In this document: piece after piece, positions 8,882 to 18,491 of the stretch
Numbering within the stretch: position 1 is the stretch's first letter
How the letters are laid out: every line of letters begins with the position of its first letter
From: Sva-07 sp963715285
GTDB lineage: Bacteria > Actinomycetota > Acidimicrobiia > Acidimicrobiales > Ilumatobacteraceae
NCBI GenBank assembly: GCA_963715285.1
Contig: CAVQRU010000010.1
Span: 1 to 64,000, forward strand
Reading direction: 5' to 3'
Length of the DNA: 64,000 nt
Position numbers and translations under genes: made by a program
The notes under the pieces: generated by a model
What the model saw: the letters and a program-made list of their open reading frames with translations, nothing else
The model's database searches: none
What the model was told of the DNA's origin: nothing

Positions 8882-10201
8882 TCATGCGCCGAGCATCCTG
8901 ATCGTGCCGCCGGGAGGCGTCTCGGTGTCGTCGTCGGCGGCATCGTTGGGATCGATGGCCGCGAAGAGTTCGCCGTCGACGGGGAGATTGCGCTGCAGGC
9001 GCAGCTCGTCGAGCTGGCGGAGGGGCTTCTCGAGCTGGCGTCGCCGGGGCCCGGTGAGCTGCTCGAACGCGCGGTCGACCTGATCGAACTTCTTCTTGAC
9101 CGAGTCGACCTGGTCGTTGTACTTGCGCCACTGGGCCGAGAACGTGCCGAGCAGCTGCAGGATCTCGTCGCTGGTCTGTTCGATCATGAAGTTGTCGAAC
9201 GCCTGACGGATCACGCCGAGAAAGGCGAACAACGTCAGCGGGGAGCACAGCACGACCTTCTGGCCCATCGCCTCGTCGAGCAGGCCGGCGTCGTGTTCGT
9301 GGATGAAGCCGGTCAGCTGCTCGTTGGGGAGGAACAGCAAGACGTAGTCGACCGACGGCTGATCGCTCTCACCGGCGTAGTCGCGCTTGGCGAGCTCCCT
9401 CACCCGGAGACGCACATCGGCCAGGAACCGCTTGAGGTGCATCTCGCGTTCGGCGTTGGTGTCGACCTCGAGGTAGCGCAGGTACGAGGCCATCGGGAAC
9501 TTGACGTCCATGTACAGGGCGTGGCCCTTCGGCATCGGGAACGTGTAGTCGGGGCGGCCGGTCCCGCCGTCGATCTGGGTCTGCTTGACGTAGTTGACGT
9601 TCTCGTGGAAGCCGGCCAGGCGCAGCACGTCCTCCGCCATCCGTTCGCCCCAGTTGCCACGAGCCTGCGGATTGGCCAGGGCCTCGCGCAGTGCCCGCGT
9701 CGAGTCGGCCAGCGTGGAGGCGATCTCGGCGTGGGCGGCGAGCGAGTTGGTGACCTGCCCGAAGTTCTCGGCGCTCGACCGACCGAGCGTGGTGACCATC
9801 TCGCTGAGCTTGGACAACTCGGAGCGCATCTCGGCGTGGACCTGATCGAGGCGGGCGTCGATGACGTCCTTCTTCGCCGACAGGTCGGAGTTGGTCTGCT
9901 CCCGAGCCGCGAGCGCCAACGTGCCGAACTGCTCACGCTGCAGGATCGCCGTTTGTTCCAGGGCCGCGGCCACGGCGGCGTCGCGCTCGGCCGTCGCCTG
10001 GTCGCGCACCTGGGCCACTGCCTGCTGCACGGCGGCCTCGACGGCGAGCTGGACGCCCTCGGTGGTGGCGACACGCTCGGCGTCTCGTGCGGCGTCGTCG
10101 CGCGCCAGGTCGGCCTCGGCGCGACGGGTGGCGAACAGGTAGCCGCCGACGGCGGCACCGGCGGCCAGCAACACGGCGATCAACAACACGGCGATGTCCA
10201 T
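8882..10201 (-). CDS. rmuC: DNA recombination protein RmuC
   Basis: A 439-residue RmuC-family protein, associated with limiting DNA inversions at short repeats. It has one N-terminal membrane helix (residues 3-22), a long alanine/glutamine-rich coiled coil to about 170, then the nuclease-like core with RGNWGERMAEDVLR, RPDYTFPMPKG, DVKFPMASY and VDYVLLFLPNE. The conserved D and K of the DVKFP segment are present. The gene is upstream of xseA on the same strand with a 32-base gap, so a DNA-processing cluster rmuC-xseA-xseB is likely. Confidence 0.93.
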   Translation of the reverse strand: MDIAVLLIAVLLAAGAAVGGYLFATRRAEADLARDDAARDAERVATTEGVQLAVEAAVQQAVAQVRDQATAERDAAVAAALEQTAILQREQFGTLALAAREQTNSDLSAKKDVIDARLDQVHAEMRSELSKLSEMVTTLGRSSAENFGQVTNSLAAHAEIASTLADSTRALREALANPQARGNWGERMAEDVLRLAGFHENVNYVKQTQIDGGTGRPDYTFPMPKGHALYMDVKFPMASYLRYLEVDTNAEREMHLKRFLADVRLRVRELAKRDYAGESDQPSVDYVLLFLPNEQLTGFIHEHDAGLLDEAMGQKVVLCSPLTLFAFLGVIRQAFDNFMIEQTSDEILQLLGTFSAQWRKYNDQVDSVKKKFDQVDRAFEQLTGPRRRQLEKPLRQLDELRLQRNLPVDGELFAAIDPNDAADDDTETPPGGTIRMLGA

Positions 10202-10276
10202 GCCGTCAACTATGACAAGGGGGTCTCACAGAGTTCGCGGATGCGCCCTGACCAGGGCTTCTGCCGTCCACCCCAC

Positions 10277-10333
10277 CCCCGAAAAATGCCCCGTTCGGCG
10301 CGCCGTGCGCGCACATCGAGGCATTTTTCGGGG
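10277..10333. repeat. Dispersed hairpin, family B, copy 1
   Basis: The arms CCCCGAAAAATGCC (10277-10290) and its exact reverse complement (10320-10333) flank a 29-base G+C-rich loop. Flanking bases (10268-10276 and 10334-10343) continue the pairing imperfectly. It lies between rmuC and the metallophosphoesterase gene, downstream of the latter. A closely related element, including the loop core, lies at 22586-22638. It could act as a terminator for the metallophosphoesterase unit, though no T-run follows on the minus strand. Confidence 0.8.
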
Positions 10334-10343
10334 AGTTGGGTGG

Positions 10344-11354
10344 TCAGCGGAGGGGGAGGGTGAAGCAGCGGTCGGCCAGGGTGCCGAGTGCGTAGCTCGC
10401 GTAGTCGATGCCGAAGTCGGAGTAGAGCCCCCGGCACGACTCGCTCCAGGCGAGCGCGTCGGGTGTCGACATGCGGTGCACCACCTGCATCACGCCGCCC
10501 TCGTACACCCGGTACTCCGCCCACGTGCCGGGAAAGTCCTTCGTGCAGCCGATCTCGATCGACGGGATGCCCGAGCGGGACATCGGCCGCACACGGTGGC
10601 GATGGGTGTGCCCGGCGGCGTAGGCGACGATGCCGGGGCGACGTTCGGCGATCTCGTCGAGCGCATCGCTGGCGTCGGGATGCAGCCCGAAGTAGTCGTC
10701 GCTGCGCTTGGCGTCGGGTCCGCCGCCGATCCACTGCTGGTGGTGCCCCATCACGAACACCGGCGTGGCGCTGGCGGCGCAGTGGTCGTCGAGCCAGTCG
10801 AACTGCTCGGTCGAGATCGAACCGGTCGTCGCACCCGGAATCACCGTGTCGAGCAACGCGACCGTCATCCCCGGCAACTCGATCCACTGATCGCCTGCGT
10901 ACTCGGCCTGGTGCCGGTAGGCGTCGTGATTGCCGCGCACGACGTGCAATCGGTCACCGAACGGCGCTCGGTAGCACGCCTCGAAGGCCGCCCATTCGTC
11001 GTCGTTCCCGTCGACCGAGAGGTCCCCCTTCACGATCACCGCCACCGGATCGAGTTCGGCGATCTCTGCTGCTGCGGCCCGGTTCATGACCTCCGGGTAG
11101 GGGTCGGCGCCGGGCTCGGCCCGTCGGATCGGGCCCTCGGGCAGGTCATCGATGCGACCGGCTTCCGTCTCACCGAAGTGGACGTCGTTGACGGTCGCGA
11201 ACCGACACAGCAGTTCGCCGGGTGGTGTGGCGAGCGTTCGGACCGCGACCCCGTCGAGGTCGTGGTCGGTGTCCGGAGCGAGCCCGTCGTAGCGCCGCAC
11301 CGTGAGTCCGTCGTGGATGACGGCGACGTCGTCGGCGACCGTGGTGACCTCCAT
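10344..11354 (-). CDS. Calcineurin-like metallophosphoesterase
   Basis: A 336-residue phosphoesterase with all five metal-binding motifs in order: VNDVHFGE, VKGDLSVDG, RGNHDAY, MGHHQQW and AAGHTHRHR. These coordinate a two-metal centre that hydrolyses phosphomono- or diesters (cyclic-nucleotide phosphodiesterase-like proteins share this pattern). Substrate is unknown. There is no signal peptide, so it is probably cytoplasmic. ATG 11354 lies 11 bases after the RDD gene stop, suggesting co-transcription with it. About 60 N-terminal residues precede the first motif and do not match anything I recognise. Confidence 0.85.
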   Translation of the reverse strand: MEVTTVADDVAVIHDGLTVRRYDGLAPDTDHDLDGVAVRTLATPPGELLCRFATVNDVHFGETEAGRIDDLPEGPIRRAEPGADPYPEVMNRAAAAEIAELDPVAVIVKGDLSVDGNDDEWAAFEACYRAPFGDRLHVVRGNHDAYRHQAEYAGDQWIELPGMTVALLDTVIPGATTGSISTEQFDWLDDHCAASATPVFVMGHHQQWIGGGPDAKRSDDYFGLHPDASDALDEIAERRPGIVAYAAGHTHRHRVRPMSRSGIPSIEIGCTKDFPGTWAEYRVYEGGVMQVVHRMSTPDALAWSESCRGLYSDFGIDYASYALGTLADRCFTLPLR

Positions 11355-11365
11355 CGACGCGCCGG

Positions 11366-12007
11366 TCAGGTCCGTACGACCACGGAGGTGACGACCTTGT
11401 CCTGCCAGGTCTGCTTCTTGTCGTCCCACAGCATCCAGAGGTAGCCGAGGTAGAAGACGTTCGCCGAGATGAAGCTGGCGAACAGGCTGCGCCCGAGCGC
11501 CCTGCCGAAGCCGATGGGGGCACCGGTGCGTTCGTCGACCACCTTGACACCGACGATCCGGGCGCCCCAGGTCTGTCCGGTCCTGCCCATCGCCCGCACG
11601 TAGAGGAACGCGACGAACAGCACGCCGAGCACGATCAGTGCGATACCACCGGCGATCGTGCCGCCGTTCGGTTCACCGGGTGGACAGACGATCTCGAAGT
11701 TGTTGTTGCGCGTCTCGACGGTGGAGCAATCGCTGAACGACGCGGCGATCAGGATCGTCCCGGGGACGACGAACACCATCGACAGCAGGCCGTAGAGCAA
11801 TCCGTCGAGGAGCCAGGCCCCCAGTCGGACACCGAAGCTCGCCCGCTCGCCGCCGGCGACCGGCTGCTGGTGGTACGCGGGCGGGTACGCCGTGGCGGTC
11901 GTCGTCCACGGCTGCGGTGGAAGACCGGGGTGCTGTCCGGCACCACCTGCCGGTGGCGGTGGCGGTGGTGGCGACGTCGGCGGCGGTGGCGGTGGCGGCA
12001 TGCCCAT
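11366..12007 (-). CDS. RDD family membrane protein with Pro-rich N-terminus
   Basis: A 213-residue RDD-domain protein. The first ~50 residues are rich in proline, with runs of P from residue 4. Then FGVRLGAWLLDGLLYG begins the RDD fold (the R and D of the name are visible), followed by membrane segments at about 68-90 and 118-138 and the closing GRTGQTWGARIVGVKVVDERTG and KKQTWQDKVVTSVVV motifs. RDD proteins are small integral membrane proteins, some implicated in ion exchange; no specific substrate can be assigned. A second RDD gene lies two genes upstream. Confidence 0.85.
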   Translation of the reverse strand: MGMPPPPPPPTSPPPPPPPAGGAGQHPGLPPQPWTTTATAYPPAYHQQPVAGGERASFGVRLGAWLLDGLLYGLLSMVFVVPGTILIAASFSDCSTVETRNNNFEIVCPPGEPNGGTIAGGIALIVLGVLFVAFLYVRAMGRTGQTWGARIVGVKVVDERTGAPIGFGRALGRSLFASFISANVFYLGYLWMLWDDKKQTWQDKVVTSVVVRT

Positions 12008-12058
12008 GGCGCGAGTGTGCCAGATCGTGCGGGCGACCGCGGCGGAACCTCGGCCGGT

Positions 12059-12265
12059 TCAGCGGTACGGACGGTCGCGGCGGGCGGGAACCGGGCGGGA
12101 CCACCAGCGGCCGCTGAAACGCCAGACGTTGTTGCGACGTCGCACCGCCGGGCCGTTGACGATCGGACGCGGCCAGAGTGCTTCGGTCGCGGCCATGATC
12201 GCGACGACCTCGTCGTCGGTGGGTGTCGGCGTCATCGAGATGGCGCTCGTCGCGTGCTCTGACAT
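12059..12265 (-). CDS. Probable acyl-CoA carboxylase epsilon subunit-like protein
   Basis: A 68-residue protein with the pattern PTDDEVVAIMAATEALWP near residue 12 and VWRFSGRWW near the C-terminus. This is the layout of actinobacterial acyl-CoA carboxylase epsilon subunits (PTPEELAAL... to WR-SGR), short proteins that bridge the biotin-carrying and carboxyltransferase subunits. The carboxyltransferase gene is two genes upstream on the same strand, which supports the reading. ATG 12265 is preferred; a GTG three codons earlier (12274) is possible. The small size and weak motif keep the call tentative. Confidence 0.6.
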   Translation of the reverse strand: MSEHATSAISMTPTPTDDEVVAIMAATEALWPRPIVNGPAVRRRNNVWRFSGRWWSRPVPARRDRPYR

Positions 12266-12275
12266 CGTCGTCACG

Positions 12276-13268
12276 TTAGGCCGTGGGTGGCTCGCCGACC
12301 TCGTCGTCGATCGACCAGGTCGCTCGCGCCGGGCGGGTGACCACCGTGCCGGCGATCTTGTCGTGGAAGGTCCTGCGCTGCGAATCGCCGAACGCGACGA
12401 GGAATCCGATGAAGAAGATGATCGAGACGAGGAACCTCAGCGCGTATCGCAGGCCGGCTTCGGCCGGTCCGACCAGGCGGCCGTTGCGCGCGTCGACCAC
12501 CTTCGTCTTCGCCACCCGGTTCCCCGAGGACTGTCCGCTCCTCGACACCGAGCGGGCATAGATGACCGTCGCCGCCGCGAAGCCGGCGACCTCGACGACG
12601 AGACCGAGCAACACGAGCGCGGTGGTGCCACTGATGATCAGGAGGAGTCCGGGCAGGAGCCAGAGTGCGAGGAGTGCGAGATCGACCGCCAGTCCCACCG
12701 CGCGGGCGCCGAACGACGCGAAGTCCGGGTCGAAGGCGATGCCGCCCTCGGTCTCCACGACCGCTGCCGCGGCTCGCTCCGGGCGGGTCACGTCGGTCGG
12801 CTTGGTGAGCGAGGCACCCACGACCGGTGCGCTCGTGTCGTCGATGTCGCCCTGGTCCCGGATCTGACGGAGCAGGTCGGCGAGCTCGTCGTCGTGTTCG
12901 GCTGACGCAGGCGTGCCCGACGCAGGCGTGCCCGACGCAGCGGCCGTCGGCGGGCGGGGATCCTCCGCCGGTGCGGCGGTCGCGCTCGGCGGCGGCGGTG
13001 GCGTCGACGGCGGTGGAGGTGGCGGCACGACGGAAGCAGGCGGTGGTGGCGGAGGCGGAGCAGACGCCGGTGGTGGCGGAGGCGGCGCGGACGCAGTTGG
13101 TGGCGGCGCGGACGCAGGTGGCGGTGGGGGCGGCGCGGACGCCGGTGGCGGTGGGGGTGGCGCGGACGTGGGTGGCGGTGGCGGCGGAACGGCGCCGCCC
13201 GGCGGTGGGGGTGGCGGTGGCGACCCGGGCAGCGAAGGTTGGCCAGGGACCTGGCTGGCGTCGCTCAT
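12276..13268 (-). CDS. RDD family membrane protein with very long proline-repeat N-terminus
   Basis: A 330-residue protein. Residues 1-~125 are low complexity: repeated blocks of six or seven prolines separated by ASA or TSA, then GTPAS repeats. A short acidic segment (about 124-145) leads into an RDD domain starting FASFGARAVGLAVDLALLALW, with membrane segments near 192-212, 215-236 and 285-305 and the GQSSGNRVAKTKVVDARNG motif. The tail RTFHDKIAGTVVTRPA matches the other RDD protein. It is 13 bases downstream of the carboxylase gene. The DNA of the proline tract (about 12950-13230) is strongly strand-asymmetric and likely length-variable. Confidence 0.85.
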   Translation of the reverse strand: MSDASQVPGQPSLPGSPPPPPPPGGAVPPPPPPTSAPPPPPPASAPPPPPPASAPPPTASAPPPPPPASAPPPPPPPASVVPPPPPPSTPPPPPSATAAPAEDPRPPTAAASGTPASGTPASAEHDDELADLLRQIRDQGDIDDTSAPVVGASLTKPTDVTRPERAAAAVVETEGGIAFDPDFASFGARAVGLAVDLALLALWLLPGLLLIISGTTALVLLGLVVEVAGFAAATVIYARSVSRSGQSSGNRVAKTKVVDARNGRLVGPAEAGLRYALRFLVSIIFFIGFLVAFGDSQRRTFHDKIAGTVVTRPARATWSIDDEVGEPPTA

Positions 13269-13281
13269 CTGGACGGCCGCC

Positions 13282-14835
<1,554 letters not shown>

Positions 14836-14891
14836 CTGGTGGAAGTTAGTGGCTGTCGGGCCAAGTGGGTAGATCGACAAGACTGGTTGCG

Positions 14892-16004
14892 ATGGCTGCC
14901 TCGTCGCCGTACCCGCTCGACCCGCCGATGCGTCTGCCCGTGCAGCCGCCGATCGAGCCGATGTTGGCCAAGCTCGCCCGCAGGATTCCCGAGGGTGACG
15001 GCTGGCTGTTCGAGCCGAAGTGGGACGGATTCCGCTGCATCGTGTTCCGCGACGGCGATCGGATCGAGCTGGTCTCGCGCAAGTTGCGCCCGCTCGGCCG
15101 GTACTTCCCCGAATTGATCGGGCCGCTGTCCGAGGCGCTCCCCGAACGGTGCGTCGTCGACGGCGAGATCGTGGTGGCGGACGTTGGCGGCCACGGGCTC
15201 GACTTCGACGCGCTCCTGCAACGGATCCACCCCGCCGAGTCGCGCATCAACCGACTCGCCGCCGAGACCCCGTCGGCGTTCGTGGCGTTCGACCTCCTCG
15301 CGCTCGGCGACACCTCGCTGCTGGAGGAGTCGATGTCGACCCGGCGCGCGGCGCTGCTCGACGCTGTCGTCGGCAACGGCGTCGTGCACCTCACCCCGGC
15401 GACCACCGATCGAGCGGTGGCCGACGACTGGTTCCTCCGGTTCGAGGGTGCCGGGCTCGACGGGATCGTCGCCAAGCCGCTCGAGGGCACGTATCAGCCG
15501 GCCAAACGGGCGCTTCTCAAGGTCAAGCACCAGCGAACGGCCGAGTGCGCCGTCGCCGGCTACCGCATCCACAAGGACGGCAACGGTGTCGGCTCGCTCC
15601 TCCTCGGGCTCTTCGATGCCGACGGCGTCATGCACTCCGTCGGAGTGGCGGCGTCGTTCTCGGCCGAGCGCCGCGCGGAGCTGCTCGACGAACTCGAACC
15701 CCGCACGCACGACGCGTTGGAGGGTCACCCATGGCGCGACTGGGCCGAGTGGGATGGCGACGCCGCAGGGAGGGCGACGAGCGGAGGAAGCCGTTGGAAC
15801 GCCGGAAAGGACCTGTCGTTCGTGCCGATCCGGATGGGGCTCGTCGCCGAGGTCTCGTTCGGCCAACTGGAGGGCCGGCGGTTCCGGCACGGCGTCGGGT
15901 TCCTGCGCTGGCGTCCGGACCGCACGCCCGAGTCGTGCACCTACGATCAACTCGACGTCGCCGAACCCGTCTCCTTCGCCGACTTCGTGACCTCTGGGGT
16001 CTGA
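14892..16004 (+). CDS. ligC: ATP-dependent DNA ligase (LigC-type)
   Basis: A 370-residue ATP-dependent ligase. The nucleotidyl-transfer motif I is FEPKWDGFR, with the lysine that becomes adenylylated near residue 44, followed by the downstream family motifs SRKLRPL, VDGEIV, FVAFDLLAL, DGIVAKPL and LKVKHQRTAEC. An OB-fold makes the C-terminus. Without primase or Ku domains it matches stand-alone LigC-type enzymes associated with accessory repair rather than full LigD. ATG 14892 is chosen; earlier in-frame codons would run into the divergent carboxylase promoter. The stop codon is embedded in a small palindrome at 15994-16010. Confidence 0.9.
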   Translation: MAASSPYPLDPPMRLPVQPPIEPMLAKLARRIPEGDGWLFEPKWDGFRCIVFRDGDRIELVSRKLRPLGRYFPELIGPLSEALPERCVVDGEIVVADVGGHGLDFDALLQRIHPAESRINRLAAETPSAFVAFDLLALGDTSLLEESMSTRRAALLDAVVGNGVVHLTPATTDRAVADDWFLRFEGAGLDGIVAKPLEGTYQPAKRALLKVKHQRTAECAVAGYRIHKDGNGVGSLLLGLFDADGVMHSVGVAASFSAERRAELLDELEPRTHDALEGHPWRDWAEWDGDAAGRATSGGSRWNAGKDLSFVPIRMGLVAEVSFGQLEGRRFRHGVGFLRWRPDRTPESCTYDQLDVAEPVSFADFVTSGV

Positions 16005-16010
16005 CCCCAG
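15994..16010. terminator. Family C hairpin overlapping the ligase stop codon
   Basis: The arms CTGGGGTC and GACCCCAG are separated by one base; the ligase TGA stop (16002-16004) sits in the middle. The converging CopC/CopD gene ends at 16031, so the hairpin is placed to end transcription from the ligase. The same GGGTC-W-GACCC core occurs at 27330, 44888 and 51789. No T-run is visible. Confidence 0.6.
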
Positions 16011-16030
16011 GTGTCACGCCAGGGGTGATG

Positions 16031-17920
16031 TCAGCCGCCGGTGGTGCCGACGGGGACGGTGATCACCGGCGGGATCGTGAGCTGTGTCGTGGGCACCGAT
16101 CCGTCGGTGTTGCGGATCGTGAAGATCTGTGGGTCGCTGTTGAAGACCCCGTTCGCCGTGACCGCGTTGACCACCAGCGTCCAGTCGCCGGCGACGGTCA
16201 ACGGGATGCCCTGGTCTCCGGCGGGGACCACGCCGACGCCGGGGCCGGTCAACGGAACCGGTTGGGTGATCGATCCGATCGTGTCGTTGGCGGGCGCCGT
16301 CATGACGACCTCGAGCCCGGACAGGTCGCTCTCGGGTGCGTCGACCTCGACCCACATGCCCGACAGCCCCACGACGTCGGTCGTGAACTTCACCGTCACG
16401 TCGAGGTCGGCCTCGGGCGACTCGACCTGCAGCTCGATCGCGTAGCTCACGCTCTCGCTCGTGTCGATGTTCGGCGCGGCCAGCGACACGAGCCAGGCGC
16501 TGAGTGCCAGCACGATCAGGCCCGCTGCCGCCTCCGCTCCGAACGCCCGCCGGAGCCGGTCGGCGGTGGGAATCGTCATCTCGTTGGCGCGAGGGAGCTT
16601 GGCGTTGACGTACTGCCGCGCCGACATCGCGACGAACACCATGAACGCCACGACCAGCGTCTTGAGCAGCACGACGCGTCCGTGGGACGAGCCGAACAGA
16701 CTTCCGCCGTCGAGGAGGACCATCTGCACGACGCCGGTGCCGACGGTCAGGAGGATGGCTGCGGTCGACAGGCGTCCGAACCCGCGCACGGCGTGCACCA
16801 GGTCCTCCTCGCCCGGCCCGGCGAGCACCACCCGGGCGAGCAGTACGACGCCACCGAGCCACACCGCCATCGCGAGCGCGTGGACGATCGACAGCGGCAC
16901 GTAGAGGATCGCCGCGTCGGTGTCGGTGCGGCTCAACCCGACCGTCATGACCGCGACACCGGGGATCACGAGGGCGGCCAACTGTGTGACCGGATCGATC
17001 ACGCGGTCGGGTCGGAACGCCACCCAGGCGCTGGCCGCCACGAACGCCAGTCGCGCGATCGCGGCGATGCCGGGCAACCCGGCGCTGAACAGGTCAGCCC
17101 AGTTCACGGGATTGAAGCCGCTCCCGAGACCGGTGCCACTGACCGCCGCGGTGGCGGCCGCCACGTACAGCAGGGTGCCGAGGAACGCCACGATCCAGGT
17201 GGCTCGGATGAACCTCACCGCCAGCAGGTACTCGACACCTTCGGGCCAGGCCGCGGCGATCAGGACCAGTGATCCGAAGAGGACGGCGACGCCGAGTACC
17301 GAGATCAGCCGGCCGAGCCACAACGGACCTTCCCCGGAGTCGACCTCGGACAGCGGTGTGATGTCGTCGGTCGTGGTCGTCGTCGGTGTCGTGGTGCCAG
17401 TGGTGCCAGTGGTGCCGCCGGCTGCAACGGTGGTCTCGGTGGTGGGTGTCGTGGTCTCGACGACCGCCGTGTCGTTCTGAACGATGAAGGTCAGGTTGCC
17501 CGCGCCGTTCGGCTGGCCGTCGGCGTCGCTCACGCCCCAGCTCACCACGCAGTCGCTGGCCGGGAGCGGGTCGACGAGATCTGCCGACAGCGTCAGGCGA
17601 TCCTCGCTCACGTTGCGCGGACCCACCGTGTACAACTCGGCATCGCACTGGACGGCGATCGTGTTGACCTCGCCGAGCGGCTCGCTGAAGGTGATCTGGA
17701 TCGACGGGGGTGACGACGCGATCGACGATCCGTCGGCTGGCGTCGAGCTGACCACGGTGTTCTCGGCGAGCACGGTGGCCGGCGACGCGAGCAGCACGCC
17801 GATCGCGGCGATCGCCGCGAGGACGACGGCCACGAGGCGGGGACGCCGCAGGGGAACAGGTGTGCGCTCGTTCACGATCGCCACGAGGCTAGTGGTCGCA
17901 CCCCGCTCGTTGTCAGACAT
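16031..17920 (-). CDS. CopC/CopD-like copper-resistance family membrane protein
   Basis: A 629-residue fusion. A signal segment (about residues 28-52) is followed by a CopC-like beta-sandwich (ENTVVSSTPADGSSI...QITFSEPL...VSDADGQPNGAGNLTFIV), a Thr-rich linker (about 165-195), a CopD-like set of about eight membrane helices and a C-terminal extracytoplasmic beta domain. CopC domains normally bind Cu(II) through an N-terminal His and a His in a DGHP motif. Here these positions read EN and DGQP, so both expected ligands are missing and direct copper binding by this domain is doubtful. The lipoprotein gene 7 bases upstream is probably co-transcribed. Confidence 0.82.
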   Translation of the reverse strand: MSDNERGATTSLVAIVNERTPVPLRRPRLVAVVLAAIAAIGVLLASPATVLAENTVVSSTPADGSSIASSPPSIQITFSEPLGEVNTIAVQCDAELYTVGPRNVSEDRLTLSADLVDPLPASDCVVSWGVSDADGQPNGAGNLTFIVQNDTAVVETTTPTTETTVAAGGTTGTTGTTTPTTTTTDDITPLSEVDSGEGPLWLGRLISVLGVAVLFGSLVLIAAAWPEGVEYLLAVRFIRATWIVAFLGTLLYVAAATAAVSGTGLGSGFNPVNWADLFSAGLPGIAAIARLAFVAASAWVAFRPDRVIDPVTQLAALVIPGVAVMTVGLSRTDTDAAILYVPLSIVHALAMAVWLGGVVLLARVVLAGPGEEDLVHAVRGFGRLSTAAILLTVGTGVVQMVLLDGGSLFGSSHGRVVLLKTLVVAFMVFVAMSARQYVNAKLPRANEMTIPTADRLRRAFGAEAAAGLIVLALSAWLVSLAAPNIDTSESVSYAIELQVESPEADLDVTVKFTTDVVGLSGMWVEVDAPESDLSGLEVVMTAPANDTIGSITQPVPLTGPGVGVVPAGDQGIPLTVAGDWTLVVNAVTANGVFNSDPQIFTIRNTDGSVPTTQLTIPPVITVPVGTTGG

Positions 17921-17927
17921 CGGGGTG

Positions 17928-18395
17928 CTACCCCTCGCGCCGGCACGCCGGGGCGCCCATCTCCTCGGCCAGGTCGTTGCGCCCGAGCACGAGCTGGCGG
18001 ACGAGATCGGCCGATGTCACGAGGTCGGCCGAGTCGGCACCCGCACCGGCGATCGATCGCCAGGCGTCGGCCTGTTCCTCCGTGTTGCGGACGAAGGCGC
18101 GATGGTCACCGCGCAGCGTGGCGTCGTCGGGGACGTCGAGCCGGTCCACCTCGGCGGCCTCGCCGTCGAGGAGTTCCGCGGCCAGTGTGGCGAAGTCGGT
18201 GACGGAGATCTGTTCGGGTGGCGTCGGCAGTGTCTGGAGTTCGGCGGTGGTGTCGATGCAGATCGCCTCGAGCGAGCCGAGGTAGGCCTCCGCGGTGACC
18301 GGTTCGTCGGCGTCGCTGCAGGCGGCGAGCGCCGCGGCGCCGCCCAGGGCAAGTGTGAGGAGGATCCCTGGTCGGCGGCCGTGCACGGTACGCAT
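17928..18395 (-). CDS. Hypothetical lipoprotein
   Basis: A 155-residue secreted protein with a classical lipoprotein signal: basic N-terminus (RTVHGRRPG), hydrophobic core and lipobox LAAC at residues 22-25, so lipid attachment at Cys25. The mature part is acidic and helical with no domain I recognise; four Cys in total include two in the mature body (near 46 and 151), which could form a disulfide. It immediately precedes the CopC/CopD gene, so a role in the same envelope process is plausible but unproven. Confidence 0.75.
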   Translation of the reverse strand: MRTVHGRRPGILLTLALGGAAALAACSDADEPVTAEAYLGSLEAICIDTTAELQTLPTPPEQISVTDFATLAAELLDGEAAEVDRLDVPDDATLRGDHRAFVRNTEEQADAWRSIAGAGADSADLVTSADLVRQLVLGRNDLAEEMGAPACRREG

Positions 18396-18491
18396 CGCCG
18401 AGACTGTACGAAGTGGTGATCGCCGCGGCGACGCGGTCGGCCGATCCGGTGGCGCTGCGGCTCGTCACACGGCATCGCTATCGTGCAGGCG

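Noticed and set aside
18396..18491. SRP RNA gene (ffs) beside dnaX, as in some bacteria
   Set aside because: The conserved GGAAGGAAGC loop is not present here or between recR and the thiolase gene.
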